Under the pieces are notes generated by a model. That model was not told the DNA's origin. It ran no database searches and saw nothing but the letters and a program-made list of their open reading frames with translations. Source: Bernardetia sp042180575 (GTDB taxonomy: Bacteria; Bacteroidota; Bacteroidia; Cytophagales; Bernardetiaceae). Taken from it: a stretch of 64,000 nucleotides of DNA. This document shows, one piece after another, positions 54,231 to 62,683 of the stretch (the stretch's first letter is position 1; each line of letters opens with the position of its first letter). The translations under genes and the position numbers were made by a program. Location: the NCBI RefSeq assembly GCF_042180575.1, contig NZ_CP170094.1, forward strand, positions 4,092,001 to 4,156,000, given 5' to 3'.

Positions 54231-55181
54231 ATGAAAAAAAATATACTTTTACTTTTAGCCTTTTTTGTTTTATTTTCATCAAATACTTCTTGTGATTCTT
54301 TAGAGAACAAAACACAGGATAATTATCCTAATACTTCTATTCTTTCTGATAATTCTGTTGGAGAAAATAAAAAAGAGGAGAATACTCAAAACATTAACTT
54401 TAAAGGAGAAACTATAAAGGTTTTGTCTTGGAATTTATACAATTTTGGAAAATCAAAAGATGCAAAAGAGATTGAATATATTGCTAAAAAACTAAAGGAT
54501 TATGATATTGTAGCTATTCAAGAAGTTTCGACTTCGTTGTATGGTATTCGTGCTGTTGGAAAATTAGCCAATGAACTTAATAGAACAGGAAGTAAATGGG
54601 AATATAAAATAAGCGAACCTACTTCGGGAAATGGCAAAGAACGCTATGCCTACGTATGGAAAACGGCTACAAAAAATGCTAAAATTTCTCTCAAAAAAGA
54701 CTGGTTAGAAGAAAGTATCGAAGCCAAAGTAGATAGAGAACCTTATATGGGAAGGTTTGAAATTAATTATAAAAAAGATAAAACAACAAATACAGTATTG
54801 ATTGGAAGTTTTCATGCTGTACCAAAAAGCAAAGACCCTGAAAAAGAAGTTGTTTTCTTAGAAGAAATTCCAAATCGATACAAGACGGATAATATTTTGA
54901 TTTTGGGAGATTTTAATTTGGATGGAAAACATGAAGCATTTGATGTGCTACGTAATCGTTCTTTTGTAGCAGCTTTTAAAGGACAAAAAACAAGTCTTCG
55001 AATGAAAGAAAAAGACGGAAATCCATTAAATGAAGAATATGATAATATTTTCGTAGAAACAAGAGCTTTTGTTATTAAGAAAGCAGATGTAATTCATTTT
55101 TATAAAGATTACAATAGCCTAAAAGATGCTCGTTATATTTCTGACCATATCCCTATTTGGGTAGAACTTGGTCTTAAATAA
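54231..55181 (+). CDS. Endonuclease/exonuclease/phosphatase-family lipoprotein
   Basis: Exported protein with the DNase-I-like fold. The signal is MKKNILLLLAFFVLFSSNTS followed directly by Cys (lipobox NTSC). Domain landmarks are VLSWNLYNFGKS (Asn), DIVAIQEVSTS (catalytic Glu), IGSFHAVPKS (His), LILGDFNLDGKHE (Asp, Asn) and ISDHIPIWVEL (Asp-His pair). These cover the usual active site. Whether the substrate is DNA, RNA or a phospholipid/phosphoester cannot be decided. 316 residues, convergent with the lipoprotein array. Confidence 0.87.
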   Translation: MKKNILLLLAFFVLFSSNTSCDSLENKTQDNYPNTSILSDNSVGENKKEENTQNINFKGETIKVLSWNLYNFGKSKDAKEIEYIAKKLKDYDIVAIQEVSTSLYGIRAVGKLANELNRTGSKWEYKISEPTSGNGKERYAYVWKTATKNAKISLKKDWLEESIEAKVDREPYMGRFEINYKKDKTTNTVLIGSFHAVPKSKDPEKEVVFLEEIPNRYKTDNILILGDFNLDGKHEAFDVLRNRSFVAAFKGQKTSLRMKEKDGNPLNEEYDNIFVETRAFVIKKADVIHFYKDYNSLKDARYISDHIPIWVELGLK

Positions 55182-55183
55182 AT

Positions 55184-55223
55184 AAAACCAACACAGATTA
55201 CTGAAAATCTATGCTGGTTTTTG
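55184..55223. terminator. Array hairpin 1, between the nuclease and the last array gene
   Basis: AAAACCAACACAGATT pairs with AATCTATGCTGGTTTT (mismatches and G-U pairs). It serves the convergent plus-strand nuclease gene and the minus-strand array end. The core ATTACTGAAAATCTATGCT is repeated in four more hairpins up to 57087. Confidence 0.75.
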
Positions 55224-55232
55224 TTGTTTGGG

Positions 55233-55640
55233 TTATCGGTTGTCTTGCCAAATCGTTTCTATAAACTCAACATTACTACTATTCCAATCTGGACAACTAT
55301 TTTCTGATGGAATCATAGAAAAGGTACATACTATATTGCATTTTGAATCTAGGACAACAGCATTAGGATATTTAGAACATTCATAATTATCTGTATCATT
55401 TAATAAAAAAACAGTTTCATTTCTAAATTTAAACTTTCTGATAGATGCCCTATTTTCTCCTATATATTTTATAGAGCAAGAATTAACCCGTTCAATAAAA
55501 TCTATTACTAACTCACATTCCATAATATTTCTTTCTTCAGTAGGAGGAATTTCAGAAACAACAGTAACCTCATTGGTAGTTTCAAAACAAGAGGTAAATA
55601 TGAATAAAAAAGCGATGGCGAAAAAAATTAAATTTTTCAT
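55233..55640 (-). CDS. Small Cys-containing lipoprotein, array member 5
   Basis: 135 residues from the ATG at 55640; the frame to 55673 would add 11 residues derived from the intergenic repeat. Signal MKNLIFFAIAFLFIFTSC (lipobox FTSC). The mature part has CELVIDFIERVNSC, the CNIVC pair, a further Cys in SCPDWN, and ends with FIETIWQDNR. It is the most diverged member: its EVTVV segment follows TTN instead of the Glu run, and it has extra cysteines (NSC and YEC). It resembles the DUF6970-type small lipoproteins of Bacteroidota, a family link from memory only. Confidence 0.8.
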   Translation of the reverse strand: MKNLIFFAIAFLFIFTSCFETTNEVTVVSEIPPTEERNIMECELVIDFIERVNSCSIKYIGENRASIRKFKFRNETVFLLNDTDNYECSKYPNAVVLDSKCNIVCTFSMIPSENSCPDWNSSNVEFIETIWQDNR

Positions 55641-55661
55641 TTTTTTAGGTAGTTGTAGAGT

Positions 55662-55702
55662 AAAAACCAGCATAAATTACTGAAAATCTATGCTGGTTTT
55701 TT
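55662..55702 (-). terminator. Array hairpin 2
   Basis: AAAACCAGCATAAATT with its near-complement ending GCTGGTTTTTT. On the minus strand it lies just after array member 4 and before member 5. Confidence 0.65.
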
Positions 55703-55710
55703 GTTTGGGT

Positions 55711-56106
55711 TTATCTTTCGTCTTGCCATACAGTTTCTATAAAAACTAAACCGTCATTGAAATCATCAGGACAAATTCCACCCATTGTACCATGGTTACT
55801 ACTACAGACAACTTCACAATTAATATTGTAATATAATATCTCTACATATTCATCTACAAAAGGTTTTCCCCCTTTGTCTAGTCTATAGAAAAAGTTACCA
55901 TTCTTATTATATTTTTTCAAAGTTGGACGAGGTTCACGAGGTTCATTGTTTGCCACATATTCAATAAAGTCTGTAACCTCATCACATTTCATAACGTCAA
56001 AATCTCCTGTAGGCTCTTCCTCTGGCACAACAGTAATTTCTTCTTCTTTCTCAAAACAAGAAAAAAGAACAAAACATAAGCTAAGAATTAAAATTAAATT
56101 TTTCAT
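55711..56106 (-). CDS. Small Cys-containing lipoprotein, array member 4
   Basis: 131 residues, signal MKNLILILSLCFVLFSC (lipobox LFSC) followed by FEKEEEITVVPEEEPTG. The mature part has one Cys in KCDEVTDFIEYV, the CEVVC pair and a Cys in GGICPDDFN, and ends FIETVWQDER. It includes the variant segment NEPREPRPTLKKYNKNG shared with member 2. The leader before its ATG still spells TLKYIKK plus a stop in one frame, nearly the end of the M4 protease. Confidence 0.82.
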   Translation of the reverse strand: MKNLILILSLCFVLFSCFEKEEEITVVPEEEPTGDFDVMKCDEVTDFIEYVANNEPREPRPTLKKYNKNGNFFYRLDKGGKPFVDEYVEILYYNINCEVVCSSNHGTMGGICPDDFNDGLVFIETVWQDER

Positions 56107-56127
56107 TTTTTGATGTATTTTAAAGTG

Positions 56128-56168
56128 AAAACCTAGTACAGATTACTGAAAATCTATGCTAGGTTTTT
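56128..56168 (-). terminator. Array hairpin 3
   Basis: AAAACCTAGTACAGATT pairs with AATCTATGCTAGGTTTT. It follows array member 3 on the minus strand and precedes member 4. Confidence 0.65.
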
Positions 56169-56177
56169 GGTTGGGGT

Positions 56178-56558
56178 TTATCTGTTGTCTTGCCAAATGG
56201 TTTTTACTAATTTTGCGTCTTGCCAATTTTCACATCTTTCCTCAGGAAGTTGAGAAAATACACAAATTACTTCGCATTGGGCATTAACTACATAAGTTGT
56301 TACTTCATCATCTATATTTTCATCATCTCCTAGATAAAATAAATATACATTACTATTTTTATATGAATATTCCTTTACATAAGCTCTAAGAGTGCGTGGA
56401 GGTTCGTTCTCAACAATTTCTATAAAATTACGATACCTTTCACATACTTTTATATCTCCTTCAATAGGTTCATCTGGAACAACAGTAACTTCTTCTTCTT
56501 TCTCAAAACAAGAAAAAAGAATAAAACATAAGCTAAGAATTAAAATTAAATTTTTCAT
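56178..56558 (-). CDS. Small Cys-containing lipoprotein, array member 3
   Basis: 126 residues from the ATG at 56558. Same signal type (lipobox LFSC) and EKEEEVTVVPDEP linker. Cysteines are in VCERYRNFIEIV, the CEVIC pair and ERCENWQ; the end is VKTIWQDNR. It carries the NEPPRTLRAYVKEY segment that corresponds to NEPPREPRATIEKY of member 2. An 11-residue upstream extension (to 56591) is possible by frame but lies in the repeat. Confidence 0.82.
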   Translation of the reverse strand: MKNLILILSLCFILFSCFEKEEEVTVVPDEPIEGDIKVCERYRNFIEIVENEPPRTLRAYVKEYSYKNSNVYLFYLGDDENIDDEVTTYVVNAQCEVICVFSQLPEERCENWQDAKLVKTIWQDNR

Positions 56559-56579
56559 TTTTTTAGGTATTTTCAAGTG

Positions 56580-56621
56580 AAAACCTAGCATAGATTACTG
56601 AAAATCTATGCTAAGTTTTTT
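56580..56621 (-). terminator. Array hairpin 4
   Basis: AAAACCTAGCATAGATT pairs with AATCTATGCTAAGTTTT, with a longer T run on the outer side. It lies between members 2 and 3. Confidence 0.65.
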
Positions 56622-56629
56622 TGTTTGGC

Positions 56630-57022
56630 TTATCTATTATCTACCCATACTGTGTCTATAAGAACTAGATCCGTATAAAATTCTTGAGTACAATCTCCCC
56701 CTGTTACTCCATAGTTTGCTCTGCAAATTATTTCACATTCTGTATTTCTATAAATAGTTCCTACAAGTTCATCATAATAAGGTTCTCCTCCTGTATTTGT
56801 TGCAAATATAAAAGTAGAACCCTTTTTATATTTTTCTATAGTAGCACGAGGTTCTCTAGGAGGTTCATTTTCTATAAGTTGAATGAATTCTTGAACATCT
56901 TGGCATTCCAAAATATTTACATCAACAGGCTCTTCAACTGGAACAACAGTAATCTCTTCTTCTTTCTCAAAACAAGAGAAAAGAACAAAACATAAACTAA
57001 GAATTAAAATTAAATTTTTCAT
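56630..57022 (-). CDS. Small Cys-containing lipoprotein, array member 2
   Basis: 130 residues from the ATG at 57022. Lipobox LFSC, then FEKEEEITVVPVEEPVD. Cysteines are in LECQDVQEFIQLI, the CEIIC pair and GGDCTQEF; the end is LIDTVWVDNR. The central part, KKGSTFIFATNTGGEPYYDE, differs most from its neighbours, which suggests the exposed region is under diversifying change. Confidence 0.82.
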   Translation of the reverse strand: MKNLILILSLCFVLFSCFEKEEEITVVPVEEPVDVNILECQDVQEFIQLIENEPPREPRATIEKYKKGSTFIFATNTGGEPYYDELVGTIYRNTECEIICRANYGVTGGDCTQEFYTDLVLIDTVWVDNR

Positions 57023-57046
57023 TTTTTTAGGTAGTTGTTGAGTGAA

Positions 57047-57087
57047 TAAAACTGGCACAGATTACTGAAAATCTATGCTGGTTTTTG
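57047..57087 (-). terminator. Array hairpin 5
   Basis: AAAACTGGCACAGATT pairs with AATCTATGCTGGTTTT. It lies after array member 1 and before member 2. Confidence 0.65.
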
Positions 57088-57093
57088 ATTAGA

Positions 57094-57489
57094 TTATCTA
57101 TTATCTCTCCAAACATCCTCTACAAATACTGCCTTTTCTCCCCAATCTAAACAATCTCTTTCTGCATAAACTTGAGAGTTTTTACAAATTACATTACAAT
57201 TACTATCTACTACTATTCCTATTGCATCTTCCCAATAAGCAGCATAGAAAAAGTGATATACTATTTTCCCATTATAGTTGTACTTTTTGATAGCAGCTCT
57301 AGGATCTTGTGAATTATCAGGAGGAGAAATAGATTGAACCTCAGTAATAAAATCTTGTGCTTGTTTACACTCCATAACATTCCCTTCTTCGATAGGTGGT
57401 TCAGAAACAACAGTAACCTCTTCTTCTTTCTCAAAACAAGAAGTAAATAAAAATAGACTAGCAACAGCACACAAAATTAAATTTTTCAT
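57094..57489 (-). CDS. Small Cys-containing lipoprotein, array member 1, coupled to the M4 protease
   Basis: 131 residues, signal MKNLILCAVASLFLFTSC, then FEKEEEVTVVSEPPIEEG. Cysteines are in MECKQAQDFITEV, the CNVIC pair and RDCLDWG; the end is VEDVWRDNR. Its ATG overlaps the TGA of the protease gene (ATGA at 57489-57486), the classical arrangement for translational coupling, so the protease and this lipoprotein should be made together. No hairpin separates it from the protease gene, unlike all other array members. Confidence 0.84.
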   Translation of the reverse strand: MKNLILCAVASLFLFTSCFEKEEEVTVVSEPPIEEGNVMECKQAQDFITEVQSISPPDNSQDPRAAIKKYNYNGKIVYHFFYAAYWEDAIGIVVDSNCNVICKNSQVYAERDCLDWGEKAVFVEDVWRDNR

Positions 57490-60077
57490 TTTTTTAGGTA
57501 TTTTAGAGTGAATAAATTTCCTTCTTTGTCTATTCCTTTAATGAAATAAAGACCAAAAGGAAGTTTTGAGTTAGGTAAAACATTGGTGTTTTCGTAAGTA
57601 CCATAATTGACACCCATATAATCGTGGATAGTAAATTGTTGGATTTGAATTTGATTTCTACCAGTTGGATATATATCCCAGTCCCATTTACAAGGTATAA
57701 TATAACTATTTCCATTTAGATCAGTAATTATATCATAACAAGGAAGACCAACACCACCTCCTCCTCCGAGATAGCCATCAGAAGTTATATTTCTAACAAA
57801 TGGTATTGTACCACATTCATTAGTAACTCCTACTTGCATTTGTGCAGCCCAGTTATAGCAGTTAGCTTGCACTAAAGCAACAAAAACATTAGGATTATAA
57901 ATATCTAAAGTGGGGGTACAGTTTCCTGTTGGATTGACTAGTTGCCAATCTATATTTGATATTCCTTGTTTAGTAACATCTGTTCCATTTGCTCCTTCAA
58001 GATGTACATAGACTTGATAAGGAATGGTTTGTTCATAACGCATTTCTACCTGAGGTTCTCCAATCCAAATATCTTGACGGTAAGCAACACCATCTACGAT
58101 TGCAATAACATAAGCATGACCAAGCGTATTAGCTAATGTACCATTTAATCTTCCACGAACCGTAACAGAAAGGGACGTTTCATTCATTTTTTCTAAATTA
58201 GGAGAAACTTCCCAAACAACGGTAGAAGTAGCATCTACAAATAATAAAGAGTAAGTTTTGTTTCCTCTATCACAAATAACATCTACCTTGCTAGGTTGAT
58301 TAGTAGGGTCATTGCCTCCACCAAAACCTCCATTGCCACTTATTATACGAGTAGAACATTCATTTCCTCCTACACCAACAGCATACCATGCTTGACAAAC
58401 TGTTTTTGCTTCGATAGAACCTGCTCCGAATATATCATTGGCTGCTTTAATGGTTTCTATTCTGGCATCTTTATATCCAAAAGTAGGCTCAGATGTAAAG
58501 TGTACTGTTTCTGCACGATACACAATTCTAGCAGCTTTTTCTTTTCCTATCCCTTGAACGTCATAAGAATGTTCATTATCATTTGTTCCTGTTTTTCCTT
58601 CTGCTAAAATGTAGAACCAGTGAGATAGAATAGTACTATTTACGTGTCTTGCTCCACGTTCAGAATAATCTAACCATAATGCGTCATTCAGATATGTCGA
58701 GGGAGTTCCTGAATTATGAGGATTTGACAAATCTCTAATTAATGATATATCACCACCATTAATATAAGTATTGGGATCATTAGGTTTGGCATAATGTGTT
58801 ACCATAGCTCCCCAAATATCACTAAGTCCCTCTTGTAATGATCCTCCTTCTTCAAAACTTGACAATGAAGATGTAGCGTTTTCTAAGCCATGAGCAAACT
58901 CATGACCTACAATATCTATTGATGTCCAAGGATTATTACCATTATTATCACCATACTCCATATGACCATTACCTCTCCAAACAGCTACCCAGTTATTATC
59001 TATACTGGAATGAACATAGTTTATAATAGCTTTGCCAGTTCCATCCCAGCTATTTCGTCCATGCTTTTCTAAGAAATAATCATAAGTCATTTCTGCTCCC
59101 CAGTGTGCATCTAAGGCTGCATCATCTCGTGCTGCATTTGCATGTTCTGCACTTGTCCAATGATTGTCATTATCTGTAAAATCCCAAAAAGGAGAGTATC
59201 CGTCATTTCCTCTCAAATCATAGGTAATTATACCATTTCCACGAGTATAATCATGCAAGCGATACGAACCATTAAAGAATTGATTTTCAAATGTTTGTTT
59301 TCCAGAGTAACGAGTCTCTCCACCACCAGTAGCATGCATAATCAATGATTCTTCATAAATTATTTCTCCAGTAGAAGCATCTACAAAGTATTCTTTATGA
59401 CTTTCAGGAGAAAGAGCATAAATATCAAATTTATAGACCAAACGAACATCTGTATCTTTTTTAGTAATGTTTTTATCCATCAAAAGAAGATCGGCAGTAG
59501 GATAATAAGTTGCTTTTGGATTTTGAGTTTCCTCTCTAAGCATTTTTTGCAAATACATATTTTCCCAAGCATATTCTTCTGCTCCTATTTTTTGAATAGT
59601 ATTTTTGATTGCATTATCTACTGGTGTTAGAGGAACAATACTGTTATTTTCAGTAGGCGTAAAGTGTCCGTTTACACTGCGTAAAAAACCATCTTTGTAA
59701 GTAATAACAATCTGCCCCCATTCTACTTTTATTCCTTTATAGTGTTGGAATAATTTTTTAGAATGAATTTCATTTTGTAAAACATAAGAATTAGGTTTTT
59801 CTACAAAAGTAGTATTTTCATCAAAACCATAAACAGTTTTGAGAAACTCATAGACTGATTTGTCATCTGATTTTACTTTCGTTGAAATAAAATCGATAAA
59901 AGTAGGATTTCCGATAGCATCAGTAGCTAATATTTCGTAGGGTTGTAGTGGTTCTTCCATAGAAGAATCATCTTTACTACCCCCTTGTTGTCCAAAAGAG
60001 GTTAGGGTAGTTGTGTTGAATAGTGCCATTACTACAAAAAATCGCAGTAAGACTTGAAATTGACATAGGTGTTTCAT
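57486..60077 (-). CDS. Secreted M4 (thermolysin-like) metalloprotease with T9SS-like tail
   Basis: Zinc endopeptidase precursor, 863 residues. Signal peptide about 1-30 (hydrophobic core FFVVMALFNTTTL), then an FTP/PepSY-type propeptide (to about 245). In the catalytic domain, HEFAH is at 392-396 with the third zinc ligand Glu416 in QEGLSDIWG, the same 20-residue spacing as thermolysin. ARHVNSTILSHWFY holds the likely catalytic His. After the protease come about 200 residues of beta-sandwich-like sequence. The tail LPFGLYFIKGIDKEG...TLKYLKK has the look of a type A T9SS sorting domain, so outer-membrane export is likely. It heads the lipoprotein array. Confidence 0.93.
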   Translation of the reverse strand: MKHLCQFQVLLRFFVVMALFNTTTLTSFGQQGGSKDDSSMEEPLQPYEILATDAIGNPTFIDFISTKVKSDDKSVYEFLKTVYGFDENTTFVEKPNSYVLQNEIHSKKLFQHYKGIKVEWGQIVITYKDGFLRSVNGHFTPTENNSIVPLTPVDNAIKNTIQKIGAEEYAWENMYLQKMLREETQNPKATYYPTADLLLMDKNITKKDTDVRLVYKFDIYALSPESHKEYFVDASTGEIIYEESLIMHATGGGETRYSGKQTFENQFFNGSYRLHDYTRGNGIITYDLRGNDGYSPFWDFTDNDNHWTSAEHANAARDDAALDAHWGAEMTYDYFLEKHGRNSWDGTGKAIINYVHSSIDNNWVAVWRGNGHMEYGDNNGNNPWTSIDIVGHEFAHGLENATSSLSSFEEGGSLQEGLSDIWGAMVTHYAKPNDPNTYINGGDISLIRDLSNPHNSGTPSTYLNDALWLDYSERGARHVNSTILSHWFYILAEGKTGTNDNEHSYDVQGIGKEKAARIVYRAETVHFTSEPTFGYKDARIETIKAANDIFGAGSIEAKTVCQAWYAVGVGGNECSTRIISGNGGFGGGNDPTNQPSKVDVICDRGNKTYSLLFVDATSTVVWEVSPNLEKMNETSLSVTVRGRLNGTLANTLGHAYVIAIVDGVAYRQDIWIGEPQVEMRYEQTIPYQVYVHLEGANGTDVTKQGISNIDWQLVNPTGNCTPTLDIYNPNVFVALVQANCYNWAAQMQVGVTNECGTIPFVRNITSDGYLGGGGGVGLPCYDIITDLNGNSYIIPCKWDWDIYPTGRNQIQIQQFTIHDYMGVNYGTYENTNVLPNSKLPFGLYFIKGIDKEGNLFTLKYLKK

Positions 60078-60455
60078 AGAAACTAATTGTTAGATTAACA
60101 GCACGATTTAAAACTAAATAAAATATAAATGAGTAGGCTTGCATTATCTAAAATAAATTATGCAAATACTACAAGAAATTACGTTGTTAGAAATTTGTTT
60201 TGATAAAGGGCTACAAAACAAATACTCTATTAAATGCGCTTAAAAGGGATAAAAGCACATTTTTTATTTTATTCTTACAATTAATTTCTATAATTTTATC
60301 GTTTTTGATACAGATTATAGAAGGGGGAAACATTATATTGCGACAGAACATACTGCAATGTTACTTGAAATAATTATATAAATCAAATTGTTCATAAAAA
60401 TAATTTTAGTGCTTCTGTGAAAAGTAGGTTTATATCTGTTTTAAGAGTATTTCGA
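60078..60455. other. Gene-free stretch upstream of the M4 protease
   Basis: About 380 AT-rich bases (445 up to the next gene) with no ORF longer than about 25 codons. The protease promoter should be here, but no well-spaced TTTG/TAnnTTTG pair is visible on the minus strand. Confidence 0.5.
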
Positions 60456-60486
60456 ACAAAAAAGAGTTTGATTATCTCAAACTCTT
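60456..60486 (-). terminator. Terminator after the MerR/B12 regulator gene
   Basis: AAGAGTTTGA (60462-60471) pairs perfectly with TCAAACTCTT (60477-60486). On the minus strand the hairpin is followed by TTTTTTG. It starts about 37 bases after the stop at 60523. Confidence 0.85.
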
Positions 60487-60522
60487 CTTCATTAGATTAT
60501 TAAAGTTATATATTCTGTTGAT

Positions 60523-61425
60523 TTATTCAGCAGCTTTATCTTCTGAATAAGCAATCAAATCTTGTGGTTTTTGTAGAATATGAACATTTTTAGAAGTCTT
60601 ATAATCCTGTCCCATTACTTGAAAACCAGAAACCAAAACATCAGCATCTGGAAAACGCTCTCCAATTTCAAATAAATATTCTTCTACGGCATTTGCACTC
60701 GGCGAAGAAGTAATAATGGTTATCAAAGTAGCAGGTTTGTGAGTAGCATAGACTTCTTGTAAGTCTTTTAAAGGAAGGTTTTGTCCTAAATAAATAACTT
60801 GATTTCCTCTCACTTTGAGAAGGTAATAAGAAAATAAAAGTGAAATTTCGTGAAGTTCTCCACTTGGCAAGAATAGAATGTATTTTTTTCCTGTTCCTGC
60901 TGATTTATCTCTGTATTGTCCGTCTATGGCTACAATTATTTTCTGACGAATAAGTCCACTAATAAAATGTTCTTGTGCAGGATTGATTGCATTGGTTGTC
61001 CAAAGCATTCCTATTCTACTCAAAAAAGGATAGACAATATTGAGCATTGTTTTTTCGAAGCCAAATTGCAAAATACTTGTCGACATTATTCTTTCAAACT
61101 GTTCTTCATTAATATCGATAGTTGCTGCTGTCAAAGCACTAATTTGAGATTGATAATCTGAAGTTCTTGAAAGAGTTTCTCTTACTTTTACATAGACTTC
61201 ATCTTGGGACATTTTGGCAATCTTCGAAATACGAACTCCATTATTATTGAGCAAGGCTACATTGAGCATATATTTCAAGTCTTCCGAATCGTAATAACGA
61301 ATATTTGTATCTGTTCTTTTGGGTGTAACAAGTTCATAACGTTGTTCCCACATTCTAATGGTATGCGCTCTAATGCCTGTTAGATTTTCTAAATCTCGTA
61401 TAGAATAAGTATTGGTATCTCGCAC
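60523..61425 (-). CDS. MerR-family regulator with B12-binding domain (CarH/LitR-like)
   Basis: DNA-binding regulator with a cobalamin sensor. The MerR helix-turn-helix is at about 7-75 (YSIRDLENLTGIRAHTIRMW, NIRYYDSEDL). The helical B12 cap at about 95-165 contains LWTTNAINPAQEH, a W-x9-E-H motif (Trp142, Glu152, His153) as in the adenosylcobalamin photoreceptor CarH. The Rossmann-like B12 domain has SGELHEISLLF (His192, likely lower ligand), YLGQNLP and LITIITSSPS. It starts with GTG at 61425. In CarH, light releases DNA and derepresses genes. No carotenoid genes are adjacent, so the target is unknown. Confidence 0.87.
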   Translation of the reverse strand: MRDTNTYSIRDLENLTGIRAHTIRMWEQRYELVTPKRTDTNIRYYDSEDLKYMLNVALLNNNGVRISKIAKMSQDEVYVKVRETLSRTSDYQSQISALTAATIDINEEQFERIMSTSILQFGFEKTMLNIVYPFLSRIGMLWTTNAINPAQEHFISGLIRQKIIVAIDGQYRDKSAGTGKKYILFLPSGELHEISLLFSYYLLKVRGNQVIYLGQNLPLKDLQEVYATHKPATLITIITSSPSANAVEEYLFEIGERFPDADVLVSGFQVMGQDYKTSKNVHILQKPQDLIAYSEDKAAE

Positions 61426-61658
61426 GATAGAATAAATTTAAAAGTAAGTAGAGGAAATTATTGATATATAAGTAACTCTTATTCAAAATAAAAAGATACT
61501 ATTCTGTGTTTTCCTTAGTTGTGAAATAATTTATATAACAACGCAAAAATATAAAATTTGTTTAATATACTTACGAAAATACTAAACAAAAAAAGAACTT
61601 TGTGAAACTTCCTTGTACCAAATACCTTTTTTATTCAAAAAATAGCGATAATAATATT

Positions 61659-62648
61659 CTAATTTGTTCTCCCTAAATGAAATATAGCATCACCTTGATT
61701 TACGACTGCTTGGTGGTTAATTGCCACAATATGAGAGCGTTGTTTACAAATAATATCATGATGAAGTTCGCCAAAAGGGTCTGTAAGGCTTCCAATCACT
61801 TGTCCTTCCTCTATCATTGAACCATTTCTAACAAAAGACCTAAAAAGACCAGAAAACTTAGCTCGCATCCAAGAGGTTCGTTCTAATATTATAGGTTCTG
61901 TAATTCTGTCTGCTCCACGCATTTTTAGCATATCTTCTTTGTCTATCATATTTAAATAATGCATCAAACGAACAGCACCACGCATTCCCTCTTTTACTGG
62001 TGCACGATTTAAGCGTTGAGATTCTCCTCCTTCATAAACCATAATAGATTTTCCCTTCTGTTGAGCGACATTACGAAGCGATTTGTCTCTCAGTTTTGCA
62101 TTTATAATAAAATGAGGAGCAAAAGCACGAGCATATTCTTCATTTTTTCCTTCTGATAAAAGACAACGAAGCTGCGAAAAATTGTTTATTCTTCCTCCTC
62201 CTGTATGAAAATCTAAACCTAAATCTATATGAGGCAAAATTTCGGTAGTGAAAGCGTGAGCCACACGACTAGCAAGTGAACCTTCTTTACTCCCTGGAAA
62301 ACTTCTATTAATATCTTTTCCATCAGGAACTTCCCTAGAAAAGTTTAGGAATCCATAAATATTTAAAAGAGGAATTGCAATGACAGTTCCACGTTTAGGA
62401 ATTACCAATTCTTTAGAAATTAATTGTCTTATTATCTCTACTCCATTTATTTCATCACCGTGCATTCCTGCAATAAGAAGTAGTGTTTTTCCAGGTTTTT
62501 CAGAACGATAAACGAAAACAGGTGTATCAATCGAAGTACGTGAAGGAAGTTTAGCAATATTGAGATTGATTTGTTTGTGTTCGCCTACAGCTACTGAAAC
62601 TCCATCAATAACAATATCTTTATGATAATTTGGAAATTCGTTTTTCAT
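61659..62648 (-). CDS. Succinylglutamate desuccinylase / aspartoacylase family protein
   Basis: Zinc carboxypeptidase-like (M14) hydrolase of the AstE/AspA group, cytosolic. The ATG at 62648 (MKNEFPNYHKDI) is preferred over one 16 residues upstream that encodes an aromatic stretch of intergenic type. Zinc ligands are in LIAGMHGDEINGVEII (His-x2-Glu) and LGLDFHTGG (His). A C-terminal barrel-sandwich-like domain (about 255-330) includes GSMIEEGQVIGSLTDPFGE. The true substrate among N-acyl amino acids is not determined. 329 residues. Confidence 0.88.
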   Translation of the reverse strand: MKNEFPNYHKDIVIDGVSVAVGEHKQINLNIAKLPSRTSIDTPVFVYRSEKPGKTLLLIAGMHGDEINGVEIIRQLISKELVIPKRGTVIAIPLLNIYGFLNFSREVPDGKDINRSFPGSKEGSLASRVAHAFTTEILPHIDLGLDFHTGGGRINNFSQLRCLLSEGKNEEYARAFAPHFIINAKLRDKSLRNVAQQKGKSIMVYEGGESQRLNRAPVKEGMRGAVRLMHYLNMIDKEDMLKMRGADRITEPIILERTSWMRAKFSGLFRSFVRNGSMIEEGQVIGSLTDPFGELHHDIICKQRSHIVAINHQAVVNQGDAIFHLGRTN

Positions 62649-62683
62649 GTTGTGTGTTTGGTAAAAATAAAAACTAAAATTTA

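Noticed and set aside
58296..58607. 103-codon plus-strand ORF inside the M4 protease gene
   Set aside because: Antisense to the conserved catalytic domain; the translation is Ser/Cys/Phe-rich and without motif.
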